The position numbers and the translations under genes were made by a program. A DNA stretch of 64,000 nucleotides from positions 399,059,630 to 399,123,629 of the forward strand of contig CM077668.1 of assembly GCA_039707655.1 (NCBI GenBank), read 5' to 3'. The notes under the pieces are model-generated. The model worked only from the letters and a program-made list of their open reading frames with translations, did not search any database and was not told the DNA's origin. Positions 11,603 through 23,479 of the stretch are shown piece by piece. This stretch comes from Elymus sibiricus (lineage: Eukaryota > Streptophyta > Magnoliopsida > Poales > Poaceae). How positions within the stretch are numbered: the stretch's first letter is position 1; every line of letters starts with the position of its first letter.

Positions 11603-14600
11603 TGTGGCACCCCGGCTCAGAGAGACCGGAACACCCCGTATTCCAGCCCAGAGATCAAGTCTTCTGGAATACGGCACTGCTTGGCATAGAACAAATCAGC
11701 TCTTTATTAAGAATAAACGGGGTACAGAGGTCCAATATTACAAAGGATTACTGGGGCACGGCGACACTTCGCCTGCGCAGATAGCTCTATGCTAGCAGCG
11801 GAACATCTCGAAACGGAATAACTTCTAGCAGCAGAACAGCGACGACGGTGATGGACTCCACTCCGCAGGGACTCTGGCTGGGACGTATCCTAGAGCGCAA
11901 CCTCGGGATCCTCGACAAACAAGCAATCACGGCATCACCTGCAATCTGGCATGACACGCCAGGTGAGTACTTTGAATGTACTCGCAAGCTCACAGCAACC
12001 AAAGCAATCAAGACATACAACAACATGGCATTTACAGGTTAACCATCAAAGATGAACACAGTACTACTAGAACAACATGAGCATGGCAACATCATGAGCA
12101 TGGCAACAACATGAGCATGGCATGTACATATAATTCATGATATGAACAGGATGATACTAGCACTAGCATGCAAGGGGGTCGACATGTAAGGTCTCGTGGA
12201 CCAACTTACTCTGCTTAGAGATTATCTCGTAACCACAAACTTACCATCGTGATCATCACATGACCACACGGAGCTTGATCTCTATCTGTGATCATCGCAT
12301 GACCACATAAAGATCGACCAACTTCTTTTCTCATCGAATCGGGGTTGTTTATTATTCAGATTATTATTTCTGTTGACCCATAGTGTGACCTACTACGAAC
12401 TGTGTCCACGACCGAGGACGCGGCTATCGATAGATTATACAATCTGCAGAGGTTAGTACATTGTACCCACACCACGGAACTCATGGCCTCGTGCTCCCAT
12501 TCGGGTGGACCAACGACGTTCCGACAAAACCAGTCTATTGCATGACACTCTCCCGGCCACTCCCGACAAACTCCCCTTTGGGCTATGTCCTGGGTCGCCC
12601 TGATGTCAACTCGTGACATCCGCCACCTTTGTGGCCGCCACCGTCGTGGCCAAAACAAACTCGTCCCAAACGGGGACACCCGGGTACAACACAACTCGGG
12701 CACAAGGCTTATGGCCGCCTACCTGATCAGGGTAGCGCGCGCACATAACCTTCCCTAGTTGGAGGCACCGGCAAGAGGCATGACAATAGACCGAATCAGG
12801 GCCTCCCATAAGGCAAGTGTGGCTGCACTGGTTAGCTCGATTCGGTGGCACCATGACTCAGCCAACAGATTTGTTCAAGTTCGATTAATGTCAGATTCAA
12901 CTTGAATAGTGATGAGCTGAGTCACAGTAAAATACATAATGAAATAACAATGCAAATGAGCATGACATCAGTGTAACCATGGATGGGCAACATAACCATT
13001 TAACATCATAATGATAAATCATATATGCTACGGGATGCAAATGAGCAGGGCATAGCGATTATCACAAGTATTTTCATATCAAACCGTAACTACTCAAGTG
13101 AGCATAGCATTATCACTAGCATCGAAAATAATTACAAGAATAAAACATGATAAGAATATCCTTAGCAATTAATCATATCACTTACTAGATGAAAATGAAC
13201 ATGGCATAAGCATAGACCTGGATTCACAAGCATATTCGAAGTATTCACAAAATAATTAAATGCACAAACAATTATTAAATATTCAAGTGGAAACCATGGC
13301 TACTGCAATGCCAGCATGCAAGTGGCTGTTGTGGCTTGCCTGGGGATGGAGGAACCATCGGGGAGAAGTGCGATGAACTCGCGGAAAGAATTGCCGGAAA
13401 AGTTTCCCTCTCGACGGAGCTATATTAAGGGCAGGGGCAAAATGGTCATTTTCAGAGTGTGACAACATCATGAAAATGGTACCATCAGAACAGGCTCGAC
13501 GAACTGAGATTGTGGGCTTTGGAATCACCTGATTCGGAGTTGCGTGTGAAAAGTTACGGCCGTTCGTTCGATAGGCAGAAAAACAAATAAAAATTGAGTT
13601 TTTCTGCTACTAACGGACGAACGTCCGCTATATAACCCTTTCGGCTGGCTGGGAGAAAATGAAAGTGTACTTCGCTAAAATATGTTTTCAGAACAGGGAA
13701 AACGCACTTTCAGCCAAAGTACTGGCAGAATACGCTTTCAAATATCGAAAACGTATTTAACGGAGTACGTCTCCACTTAAGACGTGCGCGGGCCCGGGGT
13801 CAACGGTTCTGTCCGGCTGACGAGTGGGGTCGCGGGAGGTGGGGCCTTCCTAGACTGGTCGTCGTCTTCAAGCTGGCCTGCGCCCGCGCCTGGCCGTGGA
13901 CAGGGCCGACTCCGGCGACGACAGCCGGCGGCTCCGGCCACTATTTGCCATGCTCCGACCACCGGCGAGCTCGTGGGACCGAGCCGCACCCGTCCCCGCA
14001 TAGTACGGACGCCGAAGAGCACCGAAACGAGCGAGGTAACGACCGTGGCGGATGGCGGCTCCGGCAAGATCGGCCAGCGCTGCACGATGACGGAGACAAG
14101 GTGCTAGGGCCACGGAGAGGCTTGCGGAGGTTGCTAGGACTCTCAGGTGAGGGTAGGAGGGATAGAGCGGGCTCGGGCAGCCGGAATTTAGGAGAAGGCC
14201 GAAGGTGGCCATGGCGGCAATGGCGGGTGGGGAGGGGCTCCGGTGCTCGTTTGACTGGTCGGGGAGGGCTAGAGGAGGGTGGTGAGGAGGTGGATGAGCT
14301 CGGGAGGCCTCGGGGTGGGCTATATATAGCCGGGCGGTGATGCCCTTGCCGGAAACCGACGGGAGCTCACGGTTAATGCTCTCTGGCACGACCGCGTGCA
14401 TGAGCGCACACGCGGAGGGGGAGAGAGGGCTAGGGAGGTCTATTCGGTGCAAAGGTGCCGCGGGGAGGAAGAGGACAAGGGCTAAGCGACGACGGCCGCG
14501 GGCATCCCGGGACGGCGTGCTCGCCGGAGAGGAAAGAGGAGAGGGGGAGGGGTCCAGAGAGGACACGCGGACGCAGGAGACCGAGAGCAATGCTGTGGAC

Positions 14601-16000
14601 ATGGTGTGGTGGCGAGAGCTCGGCGTTTGGGCGGCGGTAGAGGGACCCGAAGTCTAGAGCACACTTCCGGCGTGCCAGGCCACGTGGTCACCGCGTGCAC
14701 AGGCGCACGCGGTGCACTCTGGCCAACCAAACGATGTCTAGCGTCTTGTCCTTCCTAAGTGGGTCCTACCTGAGGTGATAGATCGAGTAAAGGCACTGTG
14801 GGTGGATGTGAGAGGTCGACTGAACTTTGCTGTTGCCAACTTAGGCACGAAGTAGTGATCAAATGGGAGGGCATAAGGAGTAACCAGGATGTCACAGAGA
14901 CTTAGGGTAGGAAGGACTATGATCCTGTGAATTTTGAGGTCATTTGGACAAGGTTAGAGTGTAGTTGCTTCACAACTGCAAAAATTTGACCAGAATCTAG
15001 ATCAGGAAGTACCACTCACATGGTTGTTTGGATTGAGCTGAAAATGGGTGAAGGGTGATCATTTGGGTATATGAAGGTGCCATAAAAATTTCATCCCATT
15101 TGGATAAACCAAAATGGTACTTCCTTCACAATGATACCCACTGGAAAGAAACTTGGGGGAATTTTGCAGAGAAAATGGCTTGGCAAAATAATGTGAATTT
15201 TGGCATTCTCACATTATTTATGGATATTTAGGTCCTGGATTAATTTCAGAATTTTTGAAGCAATATAAAATATAGTTGCTTCACAAACTGAAATTGTGAC
15301 CAGAAACCAAGATTGGATGTTGTGCTCACATAGATTGTTTGATGGAGATGAAATTTTCTGGAGAGTCATTACTTGATCACATGAATGATCTCCCAAAATT
15401 TCAACTCATTTGGATAAGCCTAGATAGTACTTCCTTCACAAAGCTTCTCTCTGAACAGAAACTTTGGAAATTTTCTGAGGAAGATTTACTAGGCAACTGA
15501 AGTTGAATTTTGGCATGTGGCAATTATTTGGATAAGAGAGAGTGCCCAAAAAGTTTTAGGGCAATCAAGAAAATATAAATAGCACTTCCTTCACAAAGTG
15601 CCTTGCTGGACAGAATAGGAAAATGAATATTCCTGAATTATTTTTGAACTAGGCAAGGATGGATTTTGACATATTTGTGGAAGATATGGTCCAAAGAATT
15701 TATGAGAATTTTGTGGGAATTTTTGGAAAGACAGAAATATAGGTTGCTTCACAACCTAGGGCAAATAGGGTTAGTCCTTTAATAGAAAAAGGAATATTCC
15801 CAATAAATAAATATTGGAGTTGGGCTAAGATGGAAATGACATGGCCTTGGGATAGATTTGAGAATGACAAGCCACTAGGAAGTGGTAGGAGAGAAGATTT
15901 TCCCAGGTTTCAAGACCACATAGCCACGGAAAAAGAACTCCAAATAAAAATTCGAAGAAATCCAAAAGAAAAAGAAAGGGCCAAAAATCGGGGTGTTACA
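11603..16000 (-). repeat. LARD 5' LTR (right copy, 4398 bp)
   Basis: This is the upstream LTR on the minus strand, adjoining the PBS at 11586-11597. It retains the roughly 36 bp missing from the left copy. tatatata stands at about 14323-14333 and ctatata at about 13629 as possible promoter cores, unproven. Confidence 0.93.
14964..15762 (-). repeat. 155-bp tandem array in right LARD LTR
   Basis: This is the counterpart of 7412-8210. The first and last CTTCACAA landmarks are at 14968 and 15747, the same 779-bp span, so the array was already present before the last transposition. Confidence 0.8.
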
Positions 16001-17124
16001 ACATGTGTGAATACATAAACAAATACCGTGTCCTTAGTGAGCCTCTACTAGACTAGCTCGTTGATCAAACATGGTTAAGGTTTCCTAACCATAGACATGA
16101 GTTGTCATTTGATAACGGGATCACATCATTAGGAGAATGATGTGATGAACAAGACCCATCTGTTAGCTTAGCATATGATCGTTCTGTTTATTGCTACTGC
16201 TTTCTTGAATGTCAAATACATGTTGCTCCGACCATGAGATCATGCAACTCCCGGATACCGGAGGAATACCTTGTGTGCTATCAAACGTCACAACGTAACT
16301 GGGTGATCATAAAGATGCTCTACGGGTATCTCCGAAGGTGTCTGTTGAGTTGGCATGGATCGAGACTGGGATTTGTCACTCCGTGTTTCGGAGAGGTATC
16401 TCTGGGCCCTCTCGGTAATGCACATCATAAGAAGCTTGCAAGCAAAGTGACTAAGGAGTTAGTTACGGGATGATGTATTACGGAACGAGTAAAGAGACTT
16501 GCCGGTAACGAGATTGAACTAGGTATGGAGATACCGACGATCGAATCTCGGGCAAGTAACATATCGACGGACAAAGGGAATTACGTATGTTGTCATTGCG
16601 GTTCGACCGATAAGATCTTCGTGGAATATGTAGGAACCAATATGAGCATCCAGGTTCCGCTATTGGTTATTGACCGGAGAGGCGTCTCAGTCATGTCTAC
16701 ATCATTCCCGAACCCGTAGGGTCCGCACGCTTAACGTTTGTTGACGATATAGTGTTATATGAGTTATGTGAATTGGTAACCGAATGTTGTTCGGAGTCCC
16801 GGATGAGATCCCGGACGTCACGAGGAGTCTCGGAATGGTCGAGAGATAAAGATTTATATATGGGAAGTCATATTTTGGGTTCCGGAAAAAGGTGCAGTTT
16901 TTTCGGTATTGTACCGGGAAGCTTCCAGAAGGTTCCAGAGGATTCCGGAGGGGTCCGGAAGTCCACAAGTGGGTCCACCACGTCCCAAGGGCTGGCATGG
17001 GCTAAGGGGAGGCGCCCTGGCCTTATTGGGCCCGGCGCACCAAGTCCTCAAAAGCCCACGCAGCTAGGGATGGAAAAAAAGGAGAGTCCTAGTAGGAATA
17101 GGATTGGACTTTGGAGTCCAAGTC

Positions 17125-17187
17125 CACGTGTGTACTATTCACGTGGTACTGTTCACGTGGTACTATTCATGTGGTACTGTTCACGTG
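17125..17187 (+). promoter_or_regulatory. five-unit G-box array in copia A LTR
   Basis: CACGTG occurs at 17125, 17140, 17154 and 17182, with the variant CATGTG at 17168. The spacing is 15, 14, 14, 14 bp, in units resembling TACTRTTCACGTGG. CACGTG is the core bound by plant bZIP and bHLH factors, including ABA-response factors. The array ends 33 bp before a TATA box. A regulatory role is inferred. Confidence 0.8.
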
Positions 17188-17219
17188 GCACTATTCCTTC
17201 TACTCCAAGCCCCTACACA

Positions 17220-17227
17220 TATATAAA
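17220..17227 (+). promoter_or_regulatory. TATA box of copia A LTR
   Basis: TATATAAA is followed by a GA-rich stretch, in the expected U3/R position of a copia LTR. Copia B has tttatatac at the equivalent places 43972 and 50847. Confidence 0.75.
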
Positions 17228-17660
17228 TAGAGGAGAGGGGGCGCCCCAAAGAAGACACAACATTGTCTTAGCCGTGTGCGGCGCCCCCCTCCACAGTTCC
17301 GTCCCTCGGTCATATTTTCGCAGTGCTTGGGCGAAGCCCTGCGGAGATAGCATCACCATCACCGTCACCACGCCGTCGTGCTGCCGGAACTCATCCACTA
17401 CCTCGCCGTCTTGCTGGATCAAGAAGTCGAGGATGTCACCGAGCTAAACGTGTGCTGAACGCGGAGGTGCCGTACGTTCGGTACTCGGTCGGTTGGATCG
17501 TGAAGTTGTTCGACGACATCAACCGCGTTGTTCTAACACTTCCGCTTACGGTCCACGAGGGTACGTAGACACACTCCCACTCTCGTAGCTATGCATCTCC
17601 ATGGATAGATCTTGCGTGTGCGTAGAAATTTTTTTGTTTTCCATGCAACGTTCCCCAACA

Positions 17661-17993
17661 GCAAAATCGCTCGCCAGCACACCTGTGAGTTCGTACACCA
17701 CTCAAAAATAATTGTGCGTACATAACGAGGCCCCCATTCTCTAATTTGGTTCCCCTAGGTCTCATGACTAGGGTTATCTAGTCCTCCGGTGGCGCCGCTG
17801 CCGTGAGTTGTCTTCCTTCCGATCGCCAGCCCCTCGGGGATACAGCGTGGTTCTCCCCTTTCTCGTCCGCTCCCGATCTCAACTCGGGCCGATAACGGGG
17901 GCAACCTAATTGTCCGCCCGGCCGTGGTTGGGTATTGCTAGTGTGTCGAGCTAGGGCTTCTATTCAGGGTTTTGTTCTTCTTCTGCTACTCCC
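17661..17993 (+). other. Putative LINE 5' UTR and boundary
   Basis: This GC-rich leader-like sequence precedes ORF1. No gene is seen. Part of it may be pre-insertion flank of copia A, since no sharp left edge of the LINE could be placed. Confidence 0.5.
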
Positions 17994-19106
17994 ATGGCGG
18001 AACCAGCAGATGGTAGTGGATCCAGGGACCAAAGGATGGAGGAGACGGACAAACTCTTAGAAAGGTTGAATCTTCAGGATGAAGAAACAGATGATCTGGT
18101 CTGGGAGGATGAACTGGATGTAGAGGAGATTAAGACCAAGTGGCTGGCACTTGGGCGCCTATTAACAACGAAGAATTTCAGTCAGAGCCGCATGGAACCC
18201 CACCCAGGCAGTAGTCTGGAGAAGGATTAACGCAAACTTGTTCTCAATCCAATTTAACTGTCTTGGTGACTGGAATAAAGCAATGCATCAGGGGCCATGG
18301 GATTTTCGAGGGACTGCTTTGATATTAGCAGAATATGATGGGTTTTCCAATCCGGAAAAGGTGAAGCTTGATAGGCTGGAGACTTGGTGCCAAATTCATA
18401 AATTGCCGGACGGGGTTTTGATGAGAAAATCTGAATTAGAGAATCTTGCAAAGAGGATTGGTGAAGTGAAGAGGTCCAAGTAACCTTGCCTAATGGTTTC
18501 ATCGGTGAGTTTATTTGTGTAAGAGTTAAACTTGATGTGAACAAAAAGCTTACACGAGGTGAACACGATGTAGCCAAGTTTGAATGGGGGAGCTTTATTC
18601 TTGCATCAAGGAGAGGAAGAGGAGGCGGTAGAGGAGGCCGCAGAAACGGAGGACGCCAAAAGGATTTCGATGAGGAGTACCTTGGTGGTGGGAGAGGGAA
18701 TGGCAGAGGCCCTGGACGTGGGCGTGGGCGAAACCAAACAGCACCCACAGTGCCAAACTCTAGCCAGGAGAGCTGGCGCTTCAATGCCTTGTACCAGCCC
18801 GGTATGGGCAATGTTGATTCAGGATCTGGTGGGGAGATTATACCTGGCAATAATTCTGTAAGTCAAGATGTGAGAACGGTTGACGCATCAAAAAATTTGG
18901 GTAAGCGCACCGCAGATGACAGTACATCTGGTGCTGCGGAGGTTGAAGCTCATGGTAATGCCCCTCTAAGTACTGCAGTCATTCCTTTTGTGGGTAATAA
19001 TCAGGAGAAATCACCCGAAGCTGCGACTGTGGCTGAAAAGGTGAGCAGGTTTGAAGGAGAACTGGAAAGTGAGGACAATAATCAGAACATTATCAATACT
19101 CCATAG
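17994..19106 (+). pseudogene. LINE ORF1 (DUF4283/RGG nucleic-acid-binding protein), two frameshifts
   Basis: LINE ORF1 binds element RNA. The reading passes through three segments: 17994 to about 18175, then the next frame to 18483, then back to the first frame to 19106. The middle segment carries the DUF4283 pattern (NCLGDWNKAMHQGPWDF, LETWCQIHKLPDG) common to plant LINE ORF1 proteins. The last segment is rich in Gly/Arg (GRGRGRNQ and RGRGGGRGG) and may bind RNA in place of a zinc knuckle, which I do not see. Start ATG at 17994 is in good context (ccATGGC). It ends 116 bp before ORF2. Confidence 0.82.
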
Positions 19107-19222
19107 AAAAATGCAAATAAAAAGAAGCTTAGAGGAGTTGATGGAGATGAGATTGATGGGAACATAGGCACTACAAACACAATGAGATCGGTGGCACCTC
19201 GAGAGGGTGTTCGTCGGGAGCA

Positions 19223-20620
19223 ATGAAAATCTTATCATGGAACTGTCGGGGATTGGGTAACGACCCGGCAGTTCGAGCGCTTCTGGATGTGCAGAAGCAA
19301 TGTAACCCCGAGGTGATGTTCTTGTCGGAGACACACCTCGATGATTATCCGACAAATTGTTTGCGTCGGCGGTTGAAAATGGATTACAAGATTATATTCC
19401 CTGGTGATGGACGTAAAGGAGGTCTAATAGTTTTTTGGAAAAGAGAGGAAAATGTTCAGATCATATATGCTCATTCAAATTATATAGATGTACGGATCTT
19501 TGATGCTGAGAAAGAATGGAGACTAACAGGGTTTTATGGAGAATTTGCTTGGCAACAAAAATACTTGACGTGGCAACGTTTGAGAGGACTTAATGCCCAA
19601 CACAATTTACCCTGGCTTGTGTTGGGAGACTTTAATGAGATTCTTAGTAATGATGAAAAGGAAGGAGGGAATCAAAGGCCACTGAGATACATACAAGCTT
19701 TCCAGTAAGCCCTTAATGATTGCAGCTTGGATGATTTAGGCCACGTGGGAGATAAGTTTACCTGGCAACGTGGGAGGATTAGAGAAAGATTGGAGAGAGG
19801 CATGGTTAATGATAGTTGGCGGCAGTTGTATCCAGATGCAGCCATAATGCACATGGGGTATAGTGACTCGGATCACAGACCTATACTTCTTGATACTGAG
19901 TACCATGTTGTGAGGCCGGAAGTGACCCGTCAGAAGAGATTTGAGGCTGGGTGGATCGAAGAAAAAATGTTCGCAGAGGTGGCCTCAAACACATGGTCTG
20001 CAGCTCAGGTGCATACACCGGGTGCAACGATCCGGGAGAAGCTGAACCTTATGCATGATGGCCTGCATGAGTGGGATCGGCGTATATTAAAAAAACCTCA
20101 AAAGCAACTGCGGAAATTACAGCGTGATCTTGAATCGGTAATGCGAGGTCCGATGAGTGCAGCGAATGAAGAGAGGAAGAAGAACCTTACGATGGAGATA
20201 GAGAATGTGCTTAACCAGGAAGAAACTTACTATAAACAGCGAGCACAGGTCTCTTGGCTGAAGAAAGGGAACCGGAATACCCAGTTTTTCCAGAGCTTCG
20301 CATCTGATAGAAAAAAGAGAAACTATATTAAAAGGTTGAAGGATGACCAAGGGAATTGGATGGAAGGTACAAATCTCCTAAATACACACATCCGTGATTA
20401 TTTTCTTAACCTTTTTACTTCCCAAGTGGGAGACACAGATGCAGTGCTGTTGCAGAAAAATTTGCCCAAGGTGACTAATCAAATGAATGACTTTCTTCTT
20501 ACACCTTTCACTGCTGATGATGTGAAGCATGCGGCATTTAGCATTGGGGATTTGAAGGCCCCCGGGCCAGATGGTCTACATGCAATTTTTTTCAAAAAAT
20601 GTTGGCATTTAGTCGGAGAA
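19223..20620 (+). pseudogene. LINE ORF2, part 1: AP-type endonuclease and RT N-terminal region
   Basis: ORF2 opens with MKILSWNCRGLGND, the classical start of the endonuclease/exonuclease/phosphatase domain, followed by LSETHLD and near 19862 SDSDHRP, which contains the catalytic Asp-His. An in-frame TAA at 19706-19708 interrupts it, after which the same frame continues to about 20620. The RT entry motif APGPDGLHAIFFKKCW stands near 20560-20600. The endonuclease would nick the target to prime reverse transcription. Confidence 0.88.
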
Positions 20621-22515
20621 GAAATAACAAATGAGAATTCCAGAAGGTTGGAATGATACCATTATTGTACTAATCCCTAAAGTGGATTCTCCCGAGTTGA
20701 TTACCCAATATCGACCCATTAGTCTTTGTAATGTGGTGTATAAGATTATAGCAAAGATGCTTGCTCTCAGGTTGAAATCTATCCTGCCAGAGATTATTGC
20801 TCCAACACAGAGTGCCTTTGTACCTGGGAGATTAATTACAAACAATGTCCTAGTGGCTTATGAATGCATCCATTCCATCAAAAATAAAAAAGAAGGGGAA
20901 AAGTGGTTTATCTACTGTAAAGTTGGACATGAATAAAGCCTATGATAGAGTTGAGTGGTCCTTCCTGCGTAATATGATGTTGAAATTGGGGTTCCATGAG
21001 AGATGGGTTGATCTTATTATTAGTTGTGTTTCTTCTGTTAAGTACAATATTCGGTACAATTCACAAGTCACAGAAGAATTCTTGCCAACCAGAGGTCTCA
21101 GGCAAGGTGATCCTTTATCACCTTACCTATTTTTATTATGCTCTGAAGCTCTGTCTAGTTTGTTGTTGCATGAAGAGGAAGTTGGTGGCATCGATGGGAT
21201 AAAGGTATGCAGAAATGCACCGTCAGTTTCACACTTATTATTCGTTGACGATTCCTTGATTCTCATGAAGGCGGATATGAAAAATGCAACTTCTCTGCAG
21301 CAAGTACTTGACACATATTGTGAAAACTCCGGTCGAATGGTTAGTGTGGCAAAATCTAGTATTTTTTTCAGCCAAAATACCGATGTGGATATGAGAACAG
21401 ATATTTGTCTTATGTTGAATATTGACAACGAAGCTTTGTCAGATAAGTACTTGGGCTTGCCAACTTTGGTTGGAATTGACAGAAGTGATTGTTTCAAACA
21501 TCTTGTTGAAAGAATAATGCAGCGGATTAATGGATGGAAGGAAAAGAGTTTATCAGTTGCTGGGAAAGAAACATTACGGAAGGCAGTAGCGCAGGCCATC
21601 CCAGTGTATGCGATGTCGGTGTTTAAAATACCAAAGGGAGTCTGTAAAGATATGGCTGATGTCATTGCAAAGTTCTGGTGGGGAGATGATGAAAATGGTA
21701 GAAAGATGCACTGGTTTGCATGGTGGAAGCTTTGTTTCCCAAAGAGGCTTGGAGGGCTTGGTTATCATGACTTTCATTCATTCAATCTTGCGATGTTGGC
21801 TAAGCAGGTTTGGAGAATTATATGCAATCCTGATTCCATTTGTGCAAAGATTTTGAAGGCAAAATACTTCCCTAACCAAAGTATACTTGAAGCTGGCCCA
21901 AAGAAGGGATCTTCCTTCACATGGCAGAGTATCTTTGCGGGCATTCAAACATTTAAAAGAGGGTGCATCTGGAGAGTAGGAAACGGGGAATCAATTGATA
22001 TATGGAGAGATCCGTGGATTCCTACCAGCCCGGATAGGAAGGTTATGTCAAGGAGGGGAATTGCCTTAGTTACAAAAGTCTCAGACTTGATCGACCCATC
22101 TTCGGGTCAATGGGATGAGGCCCTTGTATGTTCAGTGGTCTCACATGTTGATGCATCAAGAATTCTAAGTATTCCGCTAAGTCCTAACAGCTTTGATGAT
22201 TTTGTAGCATGGCACTACAACCGGAATGGAATTTTTTCAGTAAAATCCGCATATCATGTGGAGTGGAGGCACCAGTTTGGGAAATCTTATCAAGCCATGG
22301 CATCATCCTCAAGAGGTTCAAACCCAATCTGGAAGAAAATCTGGGCTCTTTCGGTGCCTGGTAAGGTCAAAACTTTCGTATGGAAAGCGCTCCATGGAGC
22401 TATCCTTGTTAAGTCCACCTTGACAAACCAGCATATAGGAACAGACGATCAATGTCCAATTTGTCACGGGCATCCGGAAGATCTGAAGCATCTTTTATTT
22501 GATTGTGCTCCAGCG
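20621..22515 (+). pseudogene. LINE ORF2, part 2: reverse transcriptase and zf-RVT
   Basis: A small deletion with a frame change at about 20625 moves to [15 protein letters not shown] and [11 protein letters not shown] second shift near 20910 leads into [29 protein letters not shown] and the catalytic block FVDD (21241-21252). Position 2 is Val where most LINEs have Ala (FADD). Downstream are the GGLGYHDF block (about 21750) and the zf-RVT motif CPICHGHPEDLKHLLFDC near 22456-22508. The frame breaks again at about 22515. The segment 20860-22644 is open as one 594-codon stretch. Confidence 0.9.
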
Positions 22516-23321
22516 CAAGAATGTGGAAATCGCTCCAGCTTGAACATGAGATATCAATTGCTTGTATGGTGGACAGAGCGGGATCTGCAATACTGGAGGA
22601 GTTGCTGGATACTTCATCAGATCACTACTCAAACCTACCGCTAGTCGGGATGGCGGAGGTAGTGGCAATCGCAACTTGGTACCTATGGTGGATTAGGCGC
22701 ACTGTTACACATAAGGAGAGAACTCCACCAGTGGCCGGTTGGAAATTATTAGTTCTTGCTTTATGTACAAATTTTACGAAAGCGGCTCAGAAACCAGAAG
22801 ACAGAGAGATAGTCAAATGGAAGAAACCGGATATATGCCAAGTTAAGCTCAATGTAGATGCTTCTTTTCACAGTGAGGAAGGACAAGGGGCAACGGGCGC
22901 AATTATTCGAGATAAGCATGGTAATTTCCTTGTTGGTGCTTGCTCCTTTGTCTCGCATTCTTCGTCAGCTTCGATGATGGAAGCCCTTGCAATGAAAGAA
23001 GGATTGTCCCTAGCTGCATCTTTGGGTTATAACCATATTATTGCTGAATCTGACTGCTTGGAAGTAGTTGAAGCTTTTGAAGGAGGACACACTTGGTGGC
23101 ATGAAGGAGCTGCAATATATGCTGATTGTGTGGATTTGGTGACAATGATTGGGACAGTCCAATTCTCACATTGCTTTCGGGAGGCCAATGGCGTTTCACA
23201 TGAGATAGCAAAACATAGTTATGAAAACCATTTATCTTGTAATTGGGTAGATGATCCTCCTTCTTTTATTTGTAAGTGTGCTTGGATAATTAATAAAGCA
23301 AGCCATGATGGCATTTCCCTC
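22516..23321 (+). pseudogene. LINE ORF2, part 3: RNase H domain
   Basis: After a frameshift the C-terminus encodes an RNase H of the plant RVT_3 type: LNVDASF (first Asp), MMEALAMKEG (Glu), AESDCLEVV (Asp), then HCFREANGVSHEIAK. The frame has no stop before the A tract and runs on into flanking DNA to 23396, so the normal stop is either lost or absent in this family. Confidence 0.87.
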
Positions 23322-23330
23322 AAAAAAAAA
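23322..23330 (+). other. LINE poly(A) tail
   Basis: Nine A residues directly follow the RNase H region. This is the expected 3' end of a target-primed insertion. Confidence 0.75.
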
Positions 23331-23479
23331 CTGTATGTACATACGTTCAAAACATGTACGCTAAAAAAACATGTATGTATTTTTTCCAACGGTTGACTAA
23401 TCGACATTGACCAGCTAACCGGTCAACCGTTGACTTTTTATATAAAAAATCCGAAAAATATAAAAATGTGAATAAAAAA

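Larger units (their letters stand above)
4086..16000 (-). mobile_element. Complete LARD-like non-autonomous LTR retrotransposon (Sukkula-like), nested in copia A LTR
   Basis: The element is 11,915 bp with two 4.4-kb LTRs, a 3.15-kb internal domain and a perfect target duplication ACATG at 4081-4085 and 16001-16005. On the minus strand it begins TGTAACACCCCGATTTTTGG and ends GGGGTGCCACA. Orientation is fixed by a tRNA-iMet-type PBS next to the right LTR and a purine tract next to the left LTR. No gag or pol motif is found in any frame, matching large retrotransposon derivatives (LARDs), which have LTRs and internal domains of similar size in barley and relatives. The name Sukkula-like is inferred from size and architecture. 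It must use proteins from another element. Confidence 0.9.
1..17660 (+). mobile_element. Ty1/copia LTR retrotransposon 'copia A' (Angela/WIS/BARE-1-like), 5' end outside window
   Basis: The order gag, CCHC knuckle, protease, integrase, RT, RNase H, purine tract, LTR reads left to right, which is the copia order. The 5' LTR and PBS lie before the window. The 3' LTR begins at 3969, is interrupted at 4085 by the nested LARD, resumes at 16001 and ends with TTCCCCAACA at 17660. Leader, gag, pol and LTR are all recognisably similar to copia B (42671-51291), so the two belong to one family group. The coding region has many stops and frameshifts, so this copy cannot make its own proteins. The exact family name within the Angela/WIS/BARE-1 group is an inference from the LTR sequence. 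Confidence 0.9.
16001..17660 (+). repeat. copia A 3' LTR, second part (after nested LARD)
   Basis: The LTR resumes with the duplicated ACATG at 16001-16005 and runs to TTCCCCAACA. Together the two parts give about 1.77 kb. U3 contains a G-box array and TATA box (separate entries). The segment near 17316-17560 resembles the copia B LTR end. Confidence 0.9.
17661..23330 (+). mobile_element. L1-type LINE with C-terminal RNase H (decayed)
   Basis: This non-LTR retrotransposon has ORF1 (17994-19106) and ORF2 (19223 to the A tract), ending in nine A residues at 23322-23330. The order endonuclease, RT, zf-RVT, RNase H is that of plant L1-clade LINEs. The 5' boundary is uncertain: it abuts or lies shortly after the copia A LTR end at 17660. 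I could not find a convincing target duplication. At least five frame breaks or stops make it non-autonomous. Confidence 0.88.

Noticed and set aside
13868..14602. 244-codon minus-strand open frame in the LARD right LTR (with a shorter partner at 6315-6926)
   Set aside because: The region is very GC-rich, several frames are open on both strands, the product is low-complexity Pro/Ser/Arg/Ala, and the frame is not kept between the two LTRs.
17661..17745. Target duplication for the LINE (gtgcgtacata near 17714 against tgtatgtacata after the tail)
   Set aside because: The match is short and imperfect; not enough to place the insertion boundary.
18254..18850. 198-codon minus-strand frame over LINE ORF1
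   Set aside because: Antisense to the Gly/Arg-rich ORF1 segment, giving Pro-rich low-complexity sequence.
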